From: Geobacter sp. UBA2189
GTDB taxonomy: Bacteria; Desulfobacterota; Desulfuromonadia; Geobacterales; Pseudopelobacteraceae
Direction of reading: 5' to 3'
Assembly: GCA_002328035.1 (NCBI GenBank)
Contig: DCVL01000033.1
Span: forward strand, 1 to 64,000
DNA length: 64,000 bases
Each line of letters starts with the position of its first letter. Position 1 is the stretch's first letter. Positions 32,301 to 41,399 of the stretch are shown one piece after another. Both the position numbers and the translations under genes were made by a program. The notes below the pieces were generated by a model, which saw only the letters and a list, made by a program, of their open reading frames with translations, was not told where the DNA came from and did not search any database.

Positions 32301-33066
32301 CAGCAGCCTCCCGCTGGATAATCTCGCGAGCCAACTGCAGATATGCCGCAGCACCTCGCGAAGTAATGTCGTAGTAAATAATTGGCTTGCCATGGCTTGG
32401 AGCTTCAGAGAGTCGTACGTTCCGCGGAATTACTGTCTCAAACGATTCTTTGGAGAAATGAAGGCGGATTTCATCCTCAACATCCTTTGACAAGTTGTTG
32501 CGCGCATCTGCCATAGTCAAAAGTATCCCTTCAACCCTCAGGCGAGGATTCAGCCCCTTTTGAACAAGTCTTATGGTATTAAGTATCTGGGAAAGCCCCT
32601 CCATTGCATAAAATTCACACTGCAACGGTATCAAAACAGAATCTGCCGCAGTCATCGCGTTTACAGTCAGAAGGTTAAGCGAGGGTGGACAGTCAATAAG
32701 AATATACTGATAGCGATCAGCAAGCAGCTCAAGAGCCTGCTTAAGCTTTAGCTCCCTTCCAATAGCGGCAGCAAGTTCAAGTTCTGCGCCGGCAAGATCC
32801 GTAGTTGATGGCAGTATATGAAGGTATGGATGGCCTGTATCTACAATAAGAGCTGAAGGATCAGCCTCGTTAATCAGAAGGTCGTAGATGGAGTTCTGGA
32901 GCATGGCTTTATCCAAGCCAACACCACTGGTAGCGTTTCCCTGAGGATCAATATCAATAAGCAAGGTTGAGCGCTCCGCAGCCCCAAGCGCAGCGGCCAG
33001 ATTTATGGCTGTTGTGGTCTTACCCACACCACCCTTTTGATTTGCAATACAGATAATTTTTGACAT
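32293..33066 (-). CDS. parA: ParA ATPase (Soj family)
   Basis: A 257-residue ParA/Soj ATPase with the deviant Walker A KGGVGKTT, DIDPQGNAT, LIDCPPSLNLLTVNA and the LSEAPSHGKP box. It works with ParB to move chromosome origins. In related genomes parAB lies close to the origin, which suggests the same for this window. Confidence 0.97.
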   Translation of the reverse strand: MSKIICIANQKGGVGKTTTAINLAAALGAAERSTLLIDIDPQGNATSGVGLDKAMLQNSIYDLLINEADPSALIVDTGHPYLHILPSTTDLAGAELELAAAIGRELKLKQALELLADRYQYILIDCPPSLNLLTVNAMTAADSVLIPLQCEFYAMEGLSQILNTIRLVQKGLNPRLRVEGILLTMADARNNLSKDVEDEIRLHFSKESFETVIPRNVRLSEAPSHGKPIIYYDITSRGAAAYLQLAREIIQREAADV

Positions 33067-33161
33067 AACCTATTGTTCGTTCTGGGGAAATCTGGCAAGC
33101 AAGCTCAACTGGAATAAGTTTGGATAAGTAGCACAAACCATTTATTACTGCAAAGAACTTT

Positions 33162-34058
33162 TTAAAAAACCTCAGAAGGTTCCCAACAGCCTCCGCATTG
33201 ATTTATAAAGTTGCTATCAGGTAAGGCTTTAAACGTAAGCGTTTCTACACCATCATAACCTTGAAGCTCCAGCTCAGCGCAATGCAGCATCAATCTACAA
33301 GCGGGCTCTCCATTATAGGTTAAATCTCCTACAATAGGGAGGCCTAAAGCAGAAAGGTGCACCCGTATCTGGTGAGTTCTACCAGTTAGTGGCCTTGCCT
33401 CAACAAGCGCCTTACCATCGGCAATTCCAAGAAGCCGGAAGTCCGTTCTCGCCGTTCGACCACCATTAACAATCCCCCATCGTGAACGTCCAATTTTTCC
33501 TATGGCGTCATTCGCAATCCATTTGTCAGAGACTGGTGTTCCCGTAACAAGAGCCAGATAGCGTTTATGAATCCGCCCCTGTTTGAATAATTCCGACAAC
33601 CAGGCTGCAGCTTTCCGATGCTTGGGAAAAAGCAACAGTCCAGACGTCCCCCTGTCAAGACGGTGAACAACCCTAACCGGTTCATTAATCCCCTCTGAAG
33701 AAAACTGTTCAGCCGCCCAGTATTCCATGGTTCCTTTAAGCTGATAAGGGGTACGTTGGCTCGCTACACCTGAAGGCTTGTTGACTGCAATCAGATTGGC
33801 ATCCTGATAGATTATCGCGTCATTTTCCAAAACCAGTTCCCTGAATTCGCCAGGCTGCATAATGCCAACAGTCAGCAGGTCACCTACCTTCAAGTTCTTT
33901 GAGGCAACCCTGACCATTGCCTGATTAACCGCACAGCCTCCCCTGTCAATAATCCGCCTGGACTCTCCCCTGCTTATTCCAGCCAATAAAGCAAGAGATT
34001 CATCAAGTCGCTTGCCGAACATTTCCTTTGTTATCCTTAATTCGCGTATCATCATCAA
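33162..34058 (-). CDS. RluA-family pseudouridine synthase
   Basis: A 298-residue protein: N-terminal S4 domain (FGKRLDESLALLAGISRGESRRIIDRGGCAVN), then the catalytic domain with the aspartate of HRLDRGTSGLLL and the RTHQIRVHLSALGLPIVGD motif. It isomerises uridines in rRNA or tRNA; which site cannot be told. The best start is one of three consecutive ATGs around 34058. Confidence 0.9.
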   Translation of the reverse strand: MMMIRELRITKEMFGKRLDESLALLAGISRGESRRIIDRGGCAVNQAMVRVASKNLKVGDLLTVGIMQPGEFRELVLENDAIIYQDANLIAVNKPSGVASQRTPYQLKGTMEYWAAEQFSSEGINEPVRVVHRLDRGTSGLLLFPKHRKAAAWLSELFKQGRIHKRYLALVTGTPVSDKWIANDAIGKIGRSRWGIVNGGRTARTDFRLLGIADGKALVEARPLTGRTHQIRVHLSALGLPIVGDLTYNGEPACRLMLHCAELELQGYDGVETLTFKALPDSNFINQCGGCWEPSEVF

Positions 34059-34138
34059 CCTTTGTCATTAATACTTTAAATCTGCATTCAAATTAATCTT
34101 TTAAAGCAATCATAAACAGGGTTAATTGCTGATTGTTT

Positions 34139-34167
34139 TTGACAATCCGGAGCGCCTGTCGTAACGT
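34139..34167 (+). promoter_or_regulatory. Candidate promoter for the gene at 34216
   Basis: ttgaca at 34139-34144 with taacgt at 34162-34167, 17 bases apart; the -10 is weak. The gene has a good aggaggt ribosome-binding site. Confidence 0.35.
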
Positions 34168-34215
34168 ATACAACAATTCAAATGGATATATTTCCTTGTA
34201 ATCAGGAGGTTATAA

Positions 34216-34893
34216 ATGCTACGTCTTCCCAAAGGCACCCCCCTTTATGAAAATCTTGACGCTTCACAACTCCAACTTGACAACATAGTCACTAAGTTAG
34301 CCAACGGATGTTTTACAGGCTATGCCAGCCTTACCTTTTCTGATTCTACAGGCATACTTGTCTTTGAATCGGGCAAGCTTGTAAGCGCAATTTTTGATGA
34401 AAGGCAGGGACAGGCCACCAACGGTTTTGATGCCTTATCCTCGCTTGCTGAAGAAATGTTAAAAAACAGATCTGGAGTTTTGAGTATATATAGGCTCTCC
34501 AGTGACCTGACAGCATGCATATACGCCCTTTTGCAGGGAGAAGTCCGCTTCAAGGCACAGGAATTGGCGCTCATCGATATCAAGGGTCTGCTTGAGAAGG
34601 TAAAAAACGAAGAAATGAACTGTTGTCTCAGGATATATACAACAGAACGTTCTTCAATGATATTCTACAAAGAGGGTAACCCACTGGGATTTTTCCACGA
34701 TGGTTCCCAGGAAATTGAAGCATCGCCTGGCGATTCACAGCAACTGACGCAGGATCCTTCAGCCAAACTTGACCTGTATAACACCGTTGATGCCGATGAA
34801 CTGATGACCCATGATCTGCTTCAAATGGTCAATATAGAAAACATCTGGAAGACCGCTCTAAGCCGTCAGCAGAATCAGAGGGCATCTGCCTGA
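34216..34893 (+). CDS. Protein of unknown function, paralogue A
   Basis: A 225-residue soluble protein with no signal peptide. It is homologous over its length to the N-terminal 215 residues of the gene at 36954: shared landmarks are LYENL, GCFTGYASL (GGFTGYMGY in the other), GKLVSAIF, CIYALLQG (CTNALLHG), ERSSMIFYKEGNPLGFF, and DELMTHDLLQMVNIENIWK. The pattern of two similar beta-rich halves around a short helix recalls DUF4388/PATAN-type domains, but I cannot confirm this. It ends 18 bases before the convergent TPR gene. Confidence 0.65.
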   Translation: MLRLPKGTPLYENLDASQLQLDNIVTKLANGCFTGYASLTFSDSTGILVFESGKLVSAIFDERQGQATNGFDALSSLAEEMLKNRSGVLSIYRLSSDLTACIYALLQGEVRFKAQELALIDIKGLLEKVKNEEMNCCLRIYTTERSSMIFYKEGNPLGFFHDGSQEIEASPGDSQQLTQDPSAKLDLYNTVDADELMTHDLLQMVNIENIWKTALSRQQNQRASA

Positions 34894-34911
34894 ATCTGAA
34901 CGAGTTGAGCA

Positions 34912-36723
34912 CTATTTTATATCAAAACCGAGCAGCTCATCTTCACTGAAATCAAAATTTTCTTCATTTCCATCTGTTGGTGAGATTTTAAGAAGCTTTG
35001 CAACATCCCTGAAGGCAGGGTTGACTGCTTCAATCTCTTCCAGAAGCTGATGCGCTTTTTCTAACTTTCCCTGTAAGCTATAGGTCAATGCCAGCTCATA
35101 TTTAAGCTCACAGGCATTTTCTGCAGACAGGTCAGGTGATTCAGAGAGCGCAGTGAGAGCAGCTTCAGCAAGATTAAGCTGCCCCTTTTCCCTAAGACAT
35201 GCTCCCTGAAGAATCATACAGGCAAGGCGCCGTTCAGGGTCTTCTGCCGCCTGCCGAAACGAGTTTATCGCTTCATCATATATACCCATCTCATAGAAGG
35301 CCAATCCGAGATCATAACTGGACTGTGCATCAGCATTATCAACCCCGGACGCAAAACGCACCTTTCCTGTCTCTGTCTGAATTGTTCCAAAGATGTCATT
35401 TACTGTATCAAACCATTTGTTGTCGAAAACAGGTGTATTCTCAGCAGGCTCTTCATCCAGCTCAATCTCGATTTCATACAGATTATTTGAAGTATCTTCA
35501 AAGTCATGAATGTCAAATTCTCTGCCACCCCCAAGTTCCCTAGAGCTGGTCAACTCCTGTTTCTGAACTTGCCCATCAAGAAGTTCAGGTTCAAAATCAT
35601 CAACAAACTCAAAAACCCCCCTCTCTGATTCAGGCTCCGGTACAGAAACAGAAGAAGTTGAAACACAGGCGATAGATCCAATCTTTGCTGCAAATTCAGC
35701 GGCAAGTTCGTTTTTGCCTGCAGCTTCAGCCAGGCGGGCGCAACCCTTCATTATCCTGACATTAAATGGGACAAGTTCATTTAGCTTTATGTAAGATTCC
35801 AGCAGAATTGAAGCGGCATTCTTTTGAATGAATAGCTGCTCGCATTCATCAAGCGCAGTCAGTGCTCCCTCAGTGTCCTGTTCTTCAATGAGGCTGTTTA
35901 TAAGATTTTCCCTGGGGAAAAGTTCCTCAGGGAAAAACTTTATAAAGTGCTGGCATGATGCCTTAAGCAGTGAGTTGTTACCTGTTGAGCGAAACGCCAT
36001 TACAAGGAGATGCCACGCATCATACCGGAGAGGATTATTTTTGATTACTGCCTTCAGCAATACAGCAACGAAGTTTGCAGTGTCAGAATTTAGTTTTTTT
36101 CTAAGAACCGAACAGAGAAAATCCGGCTCGTCCGGAAACAGTTGTGTCATCCTTTCAGCAAGCCTGGCAAGAGAACCCTCATCACGGCGATCCAGCAACA
36201 ACTGCCCAAGTGAATTAAAGGCCTCGAGAGCACCTTCCTTTTCCCCATTCTGCAACAACACCTCGGCATATTTAAGCCTAATATTGGGATTACAGGAATC
36301 TATCCTCTGCATGGCCTCAAGCGTATTCAAAGCCTCTTTATTATCCTGCATCTTCTCATAATATTCGTAAGCTCTTTTATACTCGGCAAGGGCATTGGCA
36401 GAAAGTCCATGCTTCTCATTTAATGAAGCAAGGGTAAGGGCTATCCCTATATCTTCAGGAAAAAGCCGCTCAATCTGCTTATATACAGCTATGGCCTTAA
36501 GATAGAAACCGTTTGAGGCGAGATTTCTCCCAATGGTCTCAAACTCCTTGCGGGCTTCATCATTGCGATGGCTTTTAGCGAGCAGCTCGGCAAGTCTCTG
36601 GCGGATTCTCTGATCGCCAGGGTCTACAGTAAGCGCCTCCCGATAACAGGATAATGCCTTCTCTGCCTGCCCCTTTTGCAAAAATTTCTGAGCATCCGCC
36701 ATCAAAGTATCTTTTTTACTCAC
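34912..36723 (-). CDS. Tetratricopeptide-repeat protein
   Basis: A 603-residue protein with no signal peptide. Residues 1-340 and 465-580 carry TPR-like helical pairs (KALSCYREALTVDPGDQRIRQRLAELLAK, SSYDLGLAFYEMGIYDEAINSFRQA, with the W/L/G/Y/A/F/A/P spacing). A linker at 350-440 is acidic and rich in E/D/P (EFVDDFEPELLDG, FDIHDFEDTS). The C-terminus ends DFSEDELLGFDIK. TPR proteins are scaffolds; partners are not evident, but it lies between two paralogous genes. Confidence 0.85.
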   Translation of the reverse strand: MSKKDTLMADAQKFLQKGQAEKALSCYREALTVDPGDQRIRQRLAELLAKSHRNDEARKEFETIGRNLASNGFYLKAIAVYKQIERLFPEDIGIALTLASLNEKHGLSANALAEYKRAYEYYEKMQDNKEALNTLEAMQRIDSCNPNIRLKYAEVLLQNGEKEGALEAFNSLGQLLLDRRDEGSLARLAERMTQLFPDEPDFLCSVLRKKLNSDTANFVAVLLKAVIKNNPLRYDAWHLLVMAFRSTGNNSLLKASCQHFIKFFPEELFPRENLINSLIEEQDTEGALTALDECEQLFIQKNAASILLESYIKLNELVPFNVRIMKGCARLAEAAGKNELAAEFAAKIGSIACVSTSSVSVPEPESERGVFEFVDDFEPELLDGQVQKQELTSSRELGGGREFDIHDFEDTSNNLYEIEIELDEEPAENTPVFDNKWFDTVNDIFGTIQTETGKVRFASGVDNADAQSSYDLGLAFYEMGIYDEAINSFRQAAEDPERRLACMILQGACLREKGQLNLAEAALTALSESPDLSAENACELKYELALTYSLQGKLEKAHQLLEEIEAVNPAFRDVAKLLKISPTDGNEENFDFSEDELLGFDIK

Positions 36724-36953
36724 AGGAAAGACCTCGTCTCATCTAACATCCAACATGGACAGATAAAGAATCATGGTGTAAAGATAATGTAACGACTTAA
36801 CGGTGTCAAGCCGTATCTTGTTAGTTTTACTTGTAGTTACAGGTAGTTTTACGACTATTTTGCTCATCTTTGACAACCTCGTTTAAATCCGACAGCTATT
36901 AAACGAATAGAAATTATCAGTGACAACACCAAACCCTGAAGTGAGAGATTGCC

Positions 36954-37949
36954 ATGCTTATTCTGCCACGCTCTAACCTTTTGTATGAAAATCTGTCTGT
37001 TGAGAAGATCAGCTTGCCTGACGCAATTCAAAAAATGGGGACTGGCGGCTTTACCGGCTATATGGGTTACCGTTCCGGCAACTCAGAGGCCTATCTTCTC
37101 TTTATCAAAGGCACGCTTGTCAGCGCCCTTGTACTTGAAGGCATTCACCGGAAATCGGGGTTCAACGCCATTGTAAGACTCTTTCATCACGCAATTAATG
37201 AAGGAGGCTTTATAGATGTCTATAGAATGACTCCTGATATAGCGGTCTGCACAAACGCCCTATTGCACGGCTCTCATATAATAAAGCCTCAACTGGTTAA
37301 AAACACTGACTTGAAAGGTACAATGGCAAATCTGTCTTCATTGCCTCTAACCGGCACCCTGCTTTTCTCGGCGCCTGAAAGGAGTGCCATGATATTTTAC
37401 AAGGCTGGCCTGCCAATCGGTTTTTACAACAATACCGCCCTTGAAATAGAAACATCTCCGGTCGAATCACAGAAGGTTGCCTCTCTGCCGGATGCTATGA
37501 TAGAGGTCGTCTCTACACCACCCCTTGATGAGCTCTTGCATCACAACCTGCTTGAAACCCTGAATATAGCCCACCTCTGGGAGGCCGAAAAAACAAGGCT
37601 TTCCACCAGAGAAAAGGAGCATGGGAAGCCAAAGGAATCTGAACAGGCTTCTTCCGCTGAAATACCACCAACAAAAGCTGAAATCTCTGATGAACGCCAT
37701 CTTCTTCTGGATGAAATAGTGGAAGATATCAAAGAAGTTGCCAAAGCCTATCTGGGGCGGCCTGGTGCAGACCTCGTGGTCACTCTTCTCAACAAAGCAG
37801 GAGGAAAGGCAGTGCTTCTTAACACTGATAAGACAGCAACGTTTCTGAATCTGCTTACTTCCGAATCCTCTGCTATTGATCCGGAAGCGCGCATTGATGA
37901 AATGGTTGACCTGATCCGCTCCGAGATTGCTGGACGCCTTGCCCTCTGA
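36954..37949 (+). CDS. Protein of unknown function, paralogue B with extra C-terminal domain
   Basis: A 331-residue soluble protein. Residues 1-215 align with the protein at 34216 (LLYENL, GGFTGYMGYRSGN, LVSALVLEGIHRKSGF, ERSAMIFYKAGLPIGFY, DELLHHNLLETLNIAHLWE). A charged linker follows, then about 95 residues (DEIVEDIKEVAKAYLGRPGADLVVTLLNKAGGKAVL...) that the paralogue lacks. The extra part looks like a helical output or interaction domain. Not recognised further. It has a gagag site and a divergent gap of 230 bases to the TPR gene. Confidence 0.65.
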   Translation: MLILPRSNLLYENLSVEKISLPDAIQKMGTGGFTGYMGYRSGNSEAYLLFIKGTLVSALVLEGIHRKSGFNAIVRLFHHAINEGGFIDVYRMTPDIAVCTNALLHGSHIIKPQLVKNTDLKGTMANLSSLPLTGTLLFSAPERSAMIFYKAGLPIGFYNNTALEIETSPVESQKVASLPDAMIEVVSTPPLDELLHHNLLETLNIAHLWEAEKTRLSTREKEHGKPKESEQASSAEIPPTKAEISDERHLLLDEIVEDIKEVAKAYLGRPGADLVVTLLNKAGGKAVLLNTDKTATFLNLLTSESSAIDPEARIDEMVDLIRSEIAGRLAL

Positions 37950-37965
37950 CCAGACACCACCTAAA

Positions 37966-38703
37966 ATGTCAAAATTGCTTGATAGAATCGCCATAATTCT
38001 TGTTGAACCACAATCGCCTGGCAATATAGGAATGGCCTGCAGAGCAATGAAAAACATGGGGCTATCCAGGCTCCGTATTGTATCTGGATGCGAACACCTT
38101 CATCCTGATTCCTTCAGGCTTGCCGTATCTGCAAAAGATCTGCTTGAACAGGCAGAGACTTTTTCTTCTCTACCCGGAGCCCTGGCTGATATCAACCTCT
38201 CGATTGCAACGACACGTCGCCATGGTAAATATCGGCAGGAGCTGTTAACCCCTCCGCAGGCAGCTGCCGCTTTGATTGAATCCTCTCAAAAATCGGCGTT
38301 GGTATTTGGAAGGGAAGATCATGGACTTTCCACCGAGGAACTATCGTTTTGTACTCTTCAGGCCACAATCGCTTCCAACGATGAGTACGGCTCCTTGAAC
38401 CTTGCGCAGGCTATCCTCATTTTCTGTTATGAACTGTTCGGGGCAACCTCTCCGGAATTGGTTAAACCAAAACAGATTCCGGCGACATCCGGGGAGATTG
38501 AGCCTGTATTTGCACAGATGAAAAAGACCTTGCAGCGGATAGGCTATCTTAACCCCCAGAATCCGGAACATGTAATGCGGTCCTTGAGACGAATACTGTT
38601 TCGTGCGAATATGGACAGCCGTGAAGTGGCAATAATCAGAGGGATATTTTCACAGATAGACTGGGCTACAGGCGACTTCAAAGATCGGAAAGGGACAACA
38701 TGA
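37966..38703 (+). CDS. TrmJ-like SPOUT RNA methyltransferase
   Basis: A 245-residue SPOUT/TrmH-family enzyme of the TrmJ/LasT type: IAIILVEPQSPGNIGMACRAMKNMG, LVFGREDHGLSTEELSFC, and the knot segment YGSLNLAQAILIFCYEL. It 2'-O-methylates tRNA (position 32 for TrmJ). An upstream TTG at 37927 in the same frame overlaps the previous gene; ATG at 37966 fits the family start. Its stop overlaps the next gene's start (ATGA). Confidence 0.88.
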   Translation: MSKLLDRIAIILVEPQSPGNIGMACRAMKNMGLSRLRIVSGCEHLHPDSFRLAVSAKDLLEQAETFSSLPGALADINLSIATTRRHGKYRQELLTPPQAAAALIESSQKSALVFGREDHGLSTEELSFCTLQATIASNDEYGSLNLAQAILIFCYELFGATSPELVKPKQIPATSGEIEPVFAQMKKTLQRIGYLNPQNPEHVMRSLRRILFRANMDSREVAIIRGIFSQIDWATGDFKDRKGTT

Positions 38704-38987
38704 ATCCCACATATCTGGGGCTTGTCGCCGGACTTCTTACAAGCATAGCCTCTCTTCCACAGGTAATAAAAACATGGAGGAGCAGGCACGCAAGGGATCT
38801 CTCCATCTGGCAACCATTACTTTTATCGCTGGGGGTTGCATTATGGCTGATCTACGGTATCCTGATAAGTGATATGCCTTTGATTCTGGCAAACATAACA
38901 CCACTTGTATGCAACTTGATGTTAACAGTTATGAAGATCCGCTTTACCAATAACGATCCGATATCTTACGAGGAGGAACAGAGATGA
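38700..38987 (+). CDS. SemiSWEET-family PQ-loop transporter
   Basis: A 95-residue membrane protein with three helices and the PQ motif after the first (LVAGLLTSIASLPQVIKTW), then SIWQPLLLSLGVALWLIYGIL and ANITPLVCNLMLTVMKI. This is the single-unit three-helix form that dimerises to make a sugar facilitator. It overlaps the trmJ-like stop and the lemA start, so it is in one operon with both. Confidence 0.88.
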   Translation: MNPTYLGLVAGLLTSIASLPQVIKTWRSRHARDLSIWQPLLLSLGVALWLIYGILISDMPLILANITPLVCNLMLTVMKIRFTNNDPISYEEEQR

Positions 38988-39568
38988 AAAGGACTCTATT
39001 TGCTGTTTTTGGTCTATTTTTGATCTCACTGATAACTGGCTGCGGCTACAACAGCATGCAGGCAAATGAAGAGGCTGTAATAGCGGCCTGGGGCAATGTG
39101 GAGTCTACATATCAACGTCGCAACGACCTGATTCCCAATCTTGTGGAGGTTGTAAAAGGGTATGCAAAACATGAGTCAGATACCCTTAAAGCGGTAACAG
39201 ATGCTAGAGCCAGGGTAGGTTCCATGCAGCTTAACAAAGATCTCATCAACGATCCTGCTGCGATTAACAAATTCCAGCAGAATCAGGGAGAGCTTTCCTC
39301 AGCCCTTTCCCGCTTGATGGTGGTTGCTGAGAATTATCCGGATCTAAAGGCTAACCAGAACTTTCTTGATCTGCAGAAGCAGCTAGAAGGTACAGAGAAC
39401 AGGATTAACGTTGCACGTGAACGCTACAACAAGGCTGTTCAGGTTTTTAATACCAGTATTCGAACCTTCCCGAACAGCTTGACCAACTCAATACTCTTGC
39501 ACCTGAAGCGTAAAGAGCCGTTTAAGGCAGAAGAAGGGGCAAAGGTTGCTCCAAAGGTAAAATTCTAA
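38984..39568 (+). CDS. LemA-family lipoprotein
   Basis: A 194-residue protein with a lipobox (LITGC) near residue 21, then the LemA opening YNSMQANEEAVIAAWGNVESTYQRRNDLIPNLVEVVKGYA and a helical bundle. LemA proteins are membrane-associated with unclear function and often lie beside TPM-domain genes, as here. Confidence 0.9.
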   Translation: MKRTLFAVFGLFLISLITGCGYNSMQANEEAVIAAWGNVESTYQRRNDLIPNLVEVVKGYAKHESDTLKAVTDARARVGSMQLNKDLINDPAAINKFQQNQGELSSALSRLMVVAENYPDLKANQNFLDLQKQLEGTENRINVARERYNKAVQVFNTSIRTFPNSLTNSILLHLKRKEPFKAEEGAKVAPKVKF

Positions 39569-39593
39569 CAGATTTTATTCGGGGATACAGAAT

Positions 39594-40493
39594 ATGCGCT
39601 TTTTATACTTAAAGCTTTTAATCACTCTGCTTTTATCTTTATTAGTTGTGCAGAGCGCTTTTACGCTTGAAGCTCCACCTCTAAAGGGACGTGTAAACGA
39701 CTACGCCTCCATGCTATCTCCTGCCGCTGCCAGATCTATTGAAGCCAAACTGGCAGCATTTGAACAGGAGACAAGCAATCAGGTGGTTCTGCTGACCATA
39801 AACTCACTTGAGGGGGATACGATTGAAGCTTTTGCAATAAGGGTAGGCGAAGCCTGGAAAATAGGACAGAAAGACAAGGGTAACGGGGTTTTGCTTATTC
39901 TTGCCAAAAAAGAACGCAAGATAAGGATTGAGGTAGGTACCGGACTACAGGGTGCCTTGCCTGACATAACTGCCGGACAGATAATCAGAAATGTAATTGC
40001 TCCAAGCCTTCGCGCCGGTGATTCCGACAAAGGGATAAGTTCGGGTATCAGTGCGATTATTGACGCAACCAAGGGTGAGTTCAAGGCTCCGGCAGTTGCC
40101 GGCAAAGCTGCAAAGAACAAAAAAAGCAATAAATACGGAACCTTTATAGCCTTGCTTGTCGTTGGAACCATCATAACAGCGATGGCCGCCTCATCATCAC
40201 GCACAGCAGGCATTATGGCAGGGGGAGTGAGCCTGCCAGCTGCAGCCGGCATCGGCCTGGGAGCCGTACTATGGAAACTTGGTATTCTGGCAATTCTAGG
40301 CGGGGCAGCAGGATTTGTATTATATCTGCTTATGAAACTCTTTAATGCAAGCGGAAGAGGCGGTGGAGGTTCAGGATGGGGAGGGCCAACCATCTTCTAT
40401 GGAGGTGGCGGTGGAGGTTCTTCTTCTGGCGGAGATAGTTTTAGCGGCGGAGGCGGTGATTTTGACGGAGGGGGATCCTCTGACGACTGGTAG
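39594..40493 (+). CDS. TPM-domain membrane protein (YgcG family)
   Basis: A 299-residue protein: signal peptide, TPM domain at about 30-150 (GRVNDYASMLSP, NQVVLLTINSLEGDTIEAFAIRVGEAWKIGQK, KIRIEVGTGLQGALPDITAGQI), two to three membrane helices at about 175-245, and a Gly/Ser-rich tail ending GDFDGGGSSDDW. Such tails are normal for the family. TPM proteins are tied to membrane protein quality control or extracytoplasmic phosphatase-like activity. It follows lemA by 25 bases. Confidence 0.88.
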   Translation: MRFLYLKLLITLLLSLLVVQSAFTLEAPPLKGRVNDYASMLSPAAARSIEAKLAAFEQETSNQVVLLTINSLEGDTIEAFAIRVGEAWKIGQKDKGNGVLLILAKKERKIRIEVGTGLQGALPDITAGQIIRNVIAPSLRAGDSDKGISSGISAIIDATKGEFKAPAVAGKAAKNKKSNKYGTFIALLVVGTIITAMAASSSRTAGIMAGGVSLPAAAGIGLGAVLWKLGILAILGGAAGFVLYLLMKLFNASGRGGGGSGWGGPTIFYGGGGGGSSSGGDSFSGGGGDFDGGGSSDDW

Positions 40494-40544
40494 CCTTAGC
40501 TGTTTGCAGTATAACCATTTATTTGGTAGTCTAACCTGAATGGT

Positions 40545-40562
40545 AGCAGACTCTGCTTTTTT
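40545..40562 (+). terminator. Weak terminator-like hairpin before the exported cluster
   Basis: agcag (40545-40549) and ctgct (40553-40557) form a short stem followed by six or more T. A wider pairing of accatt (40514) with aatggt (40539) may extend it. It could separate lemA/TPM transcripts from the cluster beginning at 40578. Confidence 0.35.
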
Positions 40563-40577
40563 ATTAGGGGGATCTCT

Positions 40578-41393
40578 TTGCAACCCATCCTGCTGGCGAT
40601 ATTTTTTTTGAGTATGTTCTGCACAACGCTTTCTTCCGCTGCCTCTTCAAAGCCGGCTGATGGAGAAAGATTGCTGCTGATCCATGCTACCGGAAACCCT
40701 CTCAAAAAAGAATCTGCAACCCAATCAGCAGTTTACGAAAGCATGATAGAATTCCTCACGGATCGCGGTTATCGGATTGTTGACAAAACATCCGCAGAAC
40801 AGGCTTCAATCCAGGTATCCGCAACTCACGATATAGATCCTCTGCTCAACAAGGCTGCTGCCGTCGGCCTCAACTTCCTTGCCGAATACACAATCCATTT
40901 CAGAACATCCACAATCGTCAAAGATCCGGACAAAGGGAACGGTGCCCTGGTACGGGTAAGCGCAAAGATTGTAGATAACACAGGTGCAAGGATCATTACC
41001 GCCAAAATAGCCGAAGCCTCATCAACCGGCCACAACACCGAAGACGCAATTGAAAAGGCAGCAAGAGCTGCCGGTAGGAAACTAACCCAACTCTTGTCAA
41101 AAGGCCTTGAAAACTATATAGCCCAGACAGGGATCGAGGGCAGAACTGTAACCATGGTTTTTGAAGGTAAAAACGAAACCCTTGCATCTCTAACCAGCCT
41201 GTTCGAAAAGAGCCCGACTGTAGCGGCAGTGAGAGAAATTGAAACCGGCGGCAACAAAGCAACCTTTGAGGTAATCTGCAAGGTTCGTCGGGATCAACTT
41301 GAAAGAGATCTCTTTAGGCTTGCTTCCAAACAAGGGCTTTCTCTGCAAAAGATAAGGTCTGAAGGTAATCGTAGTACATGGAAAATACGATAG
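40578..41393 (+). CDS. Exported cluster protein 1 (short paralogue)
   Basis: A 271-residue exported protein starting with TTG after an aggggg site. A signal peptide (LLAIFFLSMFCTTLSSAASS) leads into an alpha/beta domain about 30-180: a strand with LLLIHATGNP, a helix (VYESMIEFLTDRGYRIVDK), ASIQVSATHDIDPLLNKAAAVGLNFLAEYTIHF, and a last strand/helix set (ARIITAKIAEASSTGHNTEDAIEKAA). This recalls the CsgG/TolB-N-type fold. Residues 190-271 are a second alpha/beta unit ending RSEGNRSTWKIR. It lacks the N-terminal domain of the next two paralogues. Confidence 0.65.
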   Translation: MQPILLAIFFLSMFCTTLSSAASSKPADGERLLLIHATGNPLKKESATQSAVYESMIEFLTDRGYRIVDKTSAEQASIQVSATHDIDPLLNKAAAVGLNFLAEYTIHFRTSTIVKDPDKGNGALVRVSAKIVDNTGARIITAKIAEASSTGHNTEDAIEKAARAAGRKLTQLLSKGLENYIAQTGIEGRTVTMVFEGKNETLASLTSLFEKSPTVAAVREIETGGNKATFEVICKVRRDQLERDLFRLASKQGLSLQKIRSEGNRSTWKIR

Positions 41394-41399
41394 GAGGAA

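Noticed and set aside
31306..34215. parS site near parAB
   Set aside because: No tgtttcacgtgaaaca-like palindrome was seen here or elsewhere in the window; the hexamer cacgtg inside atpD lacks the flanking bases.
37927..37965. TTG start for the trmJ-like gene overlapping the previous gene
   Set aside because: The extra 13 residues do not belong to the family and there is no ribosome-binding site; ATG at 37966 was preferred.
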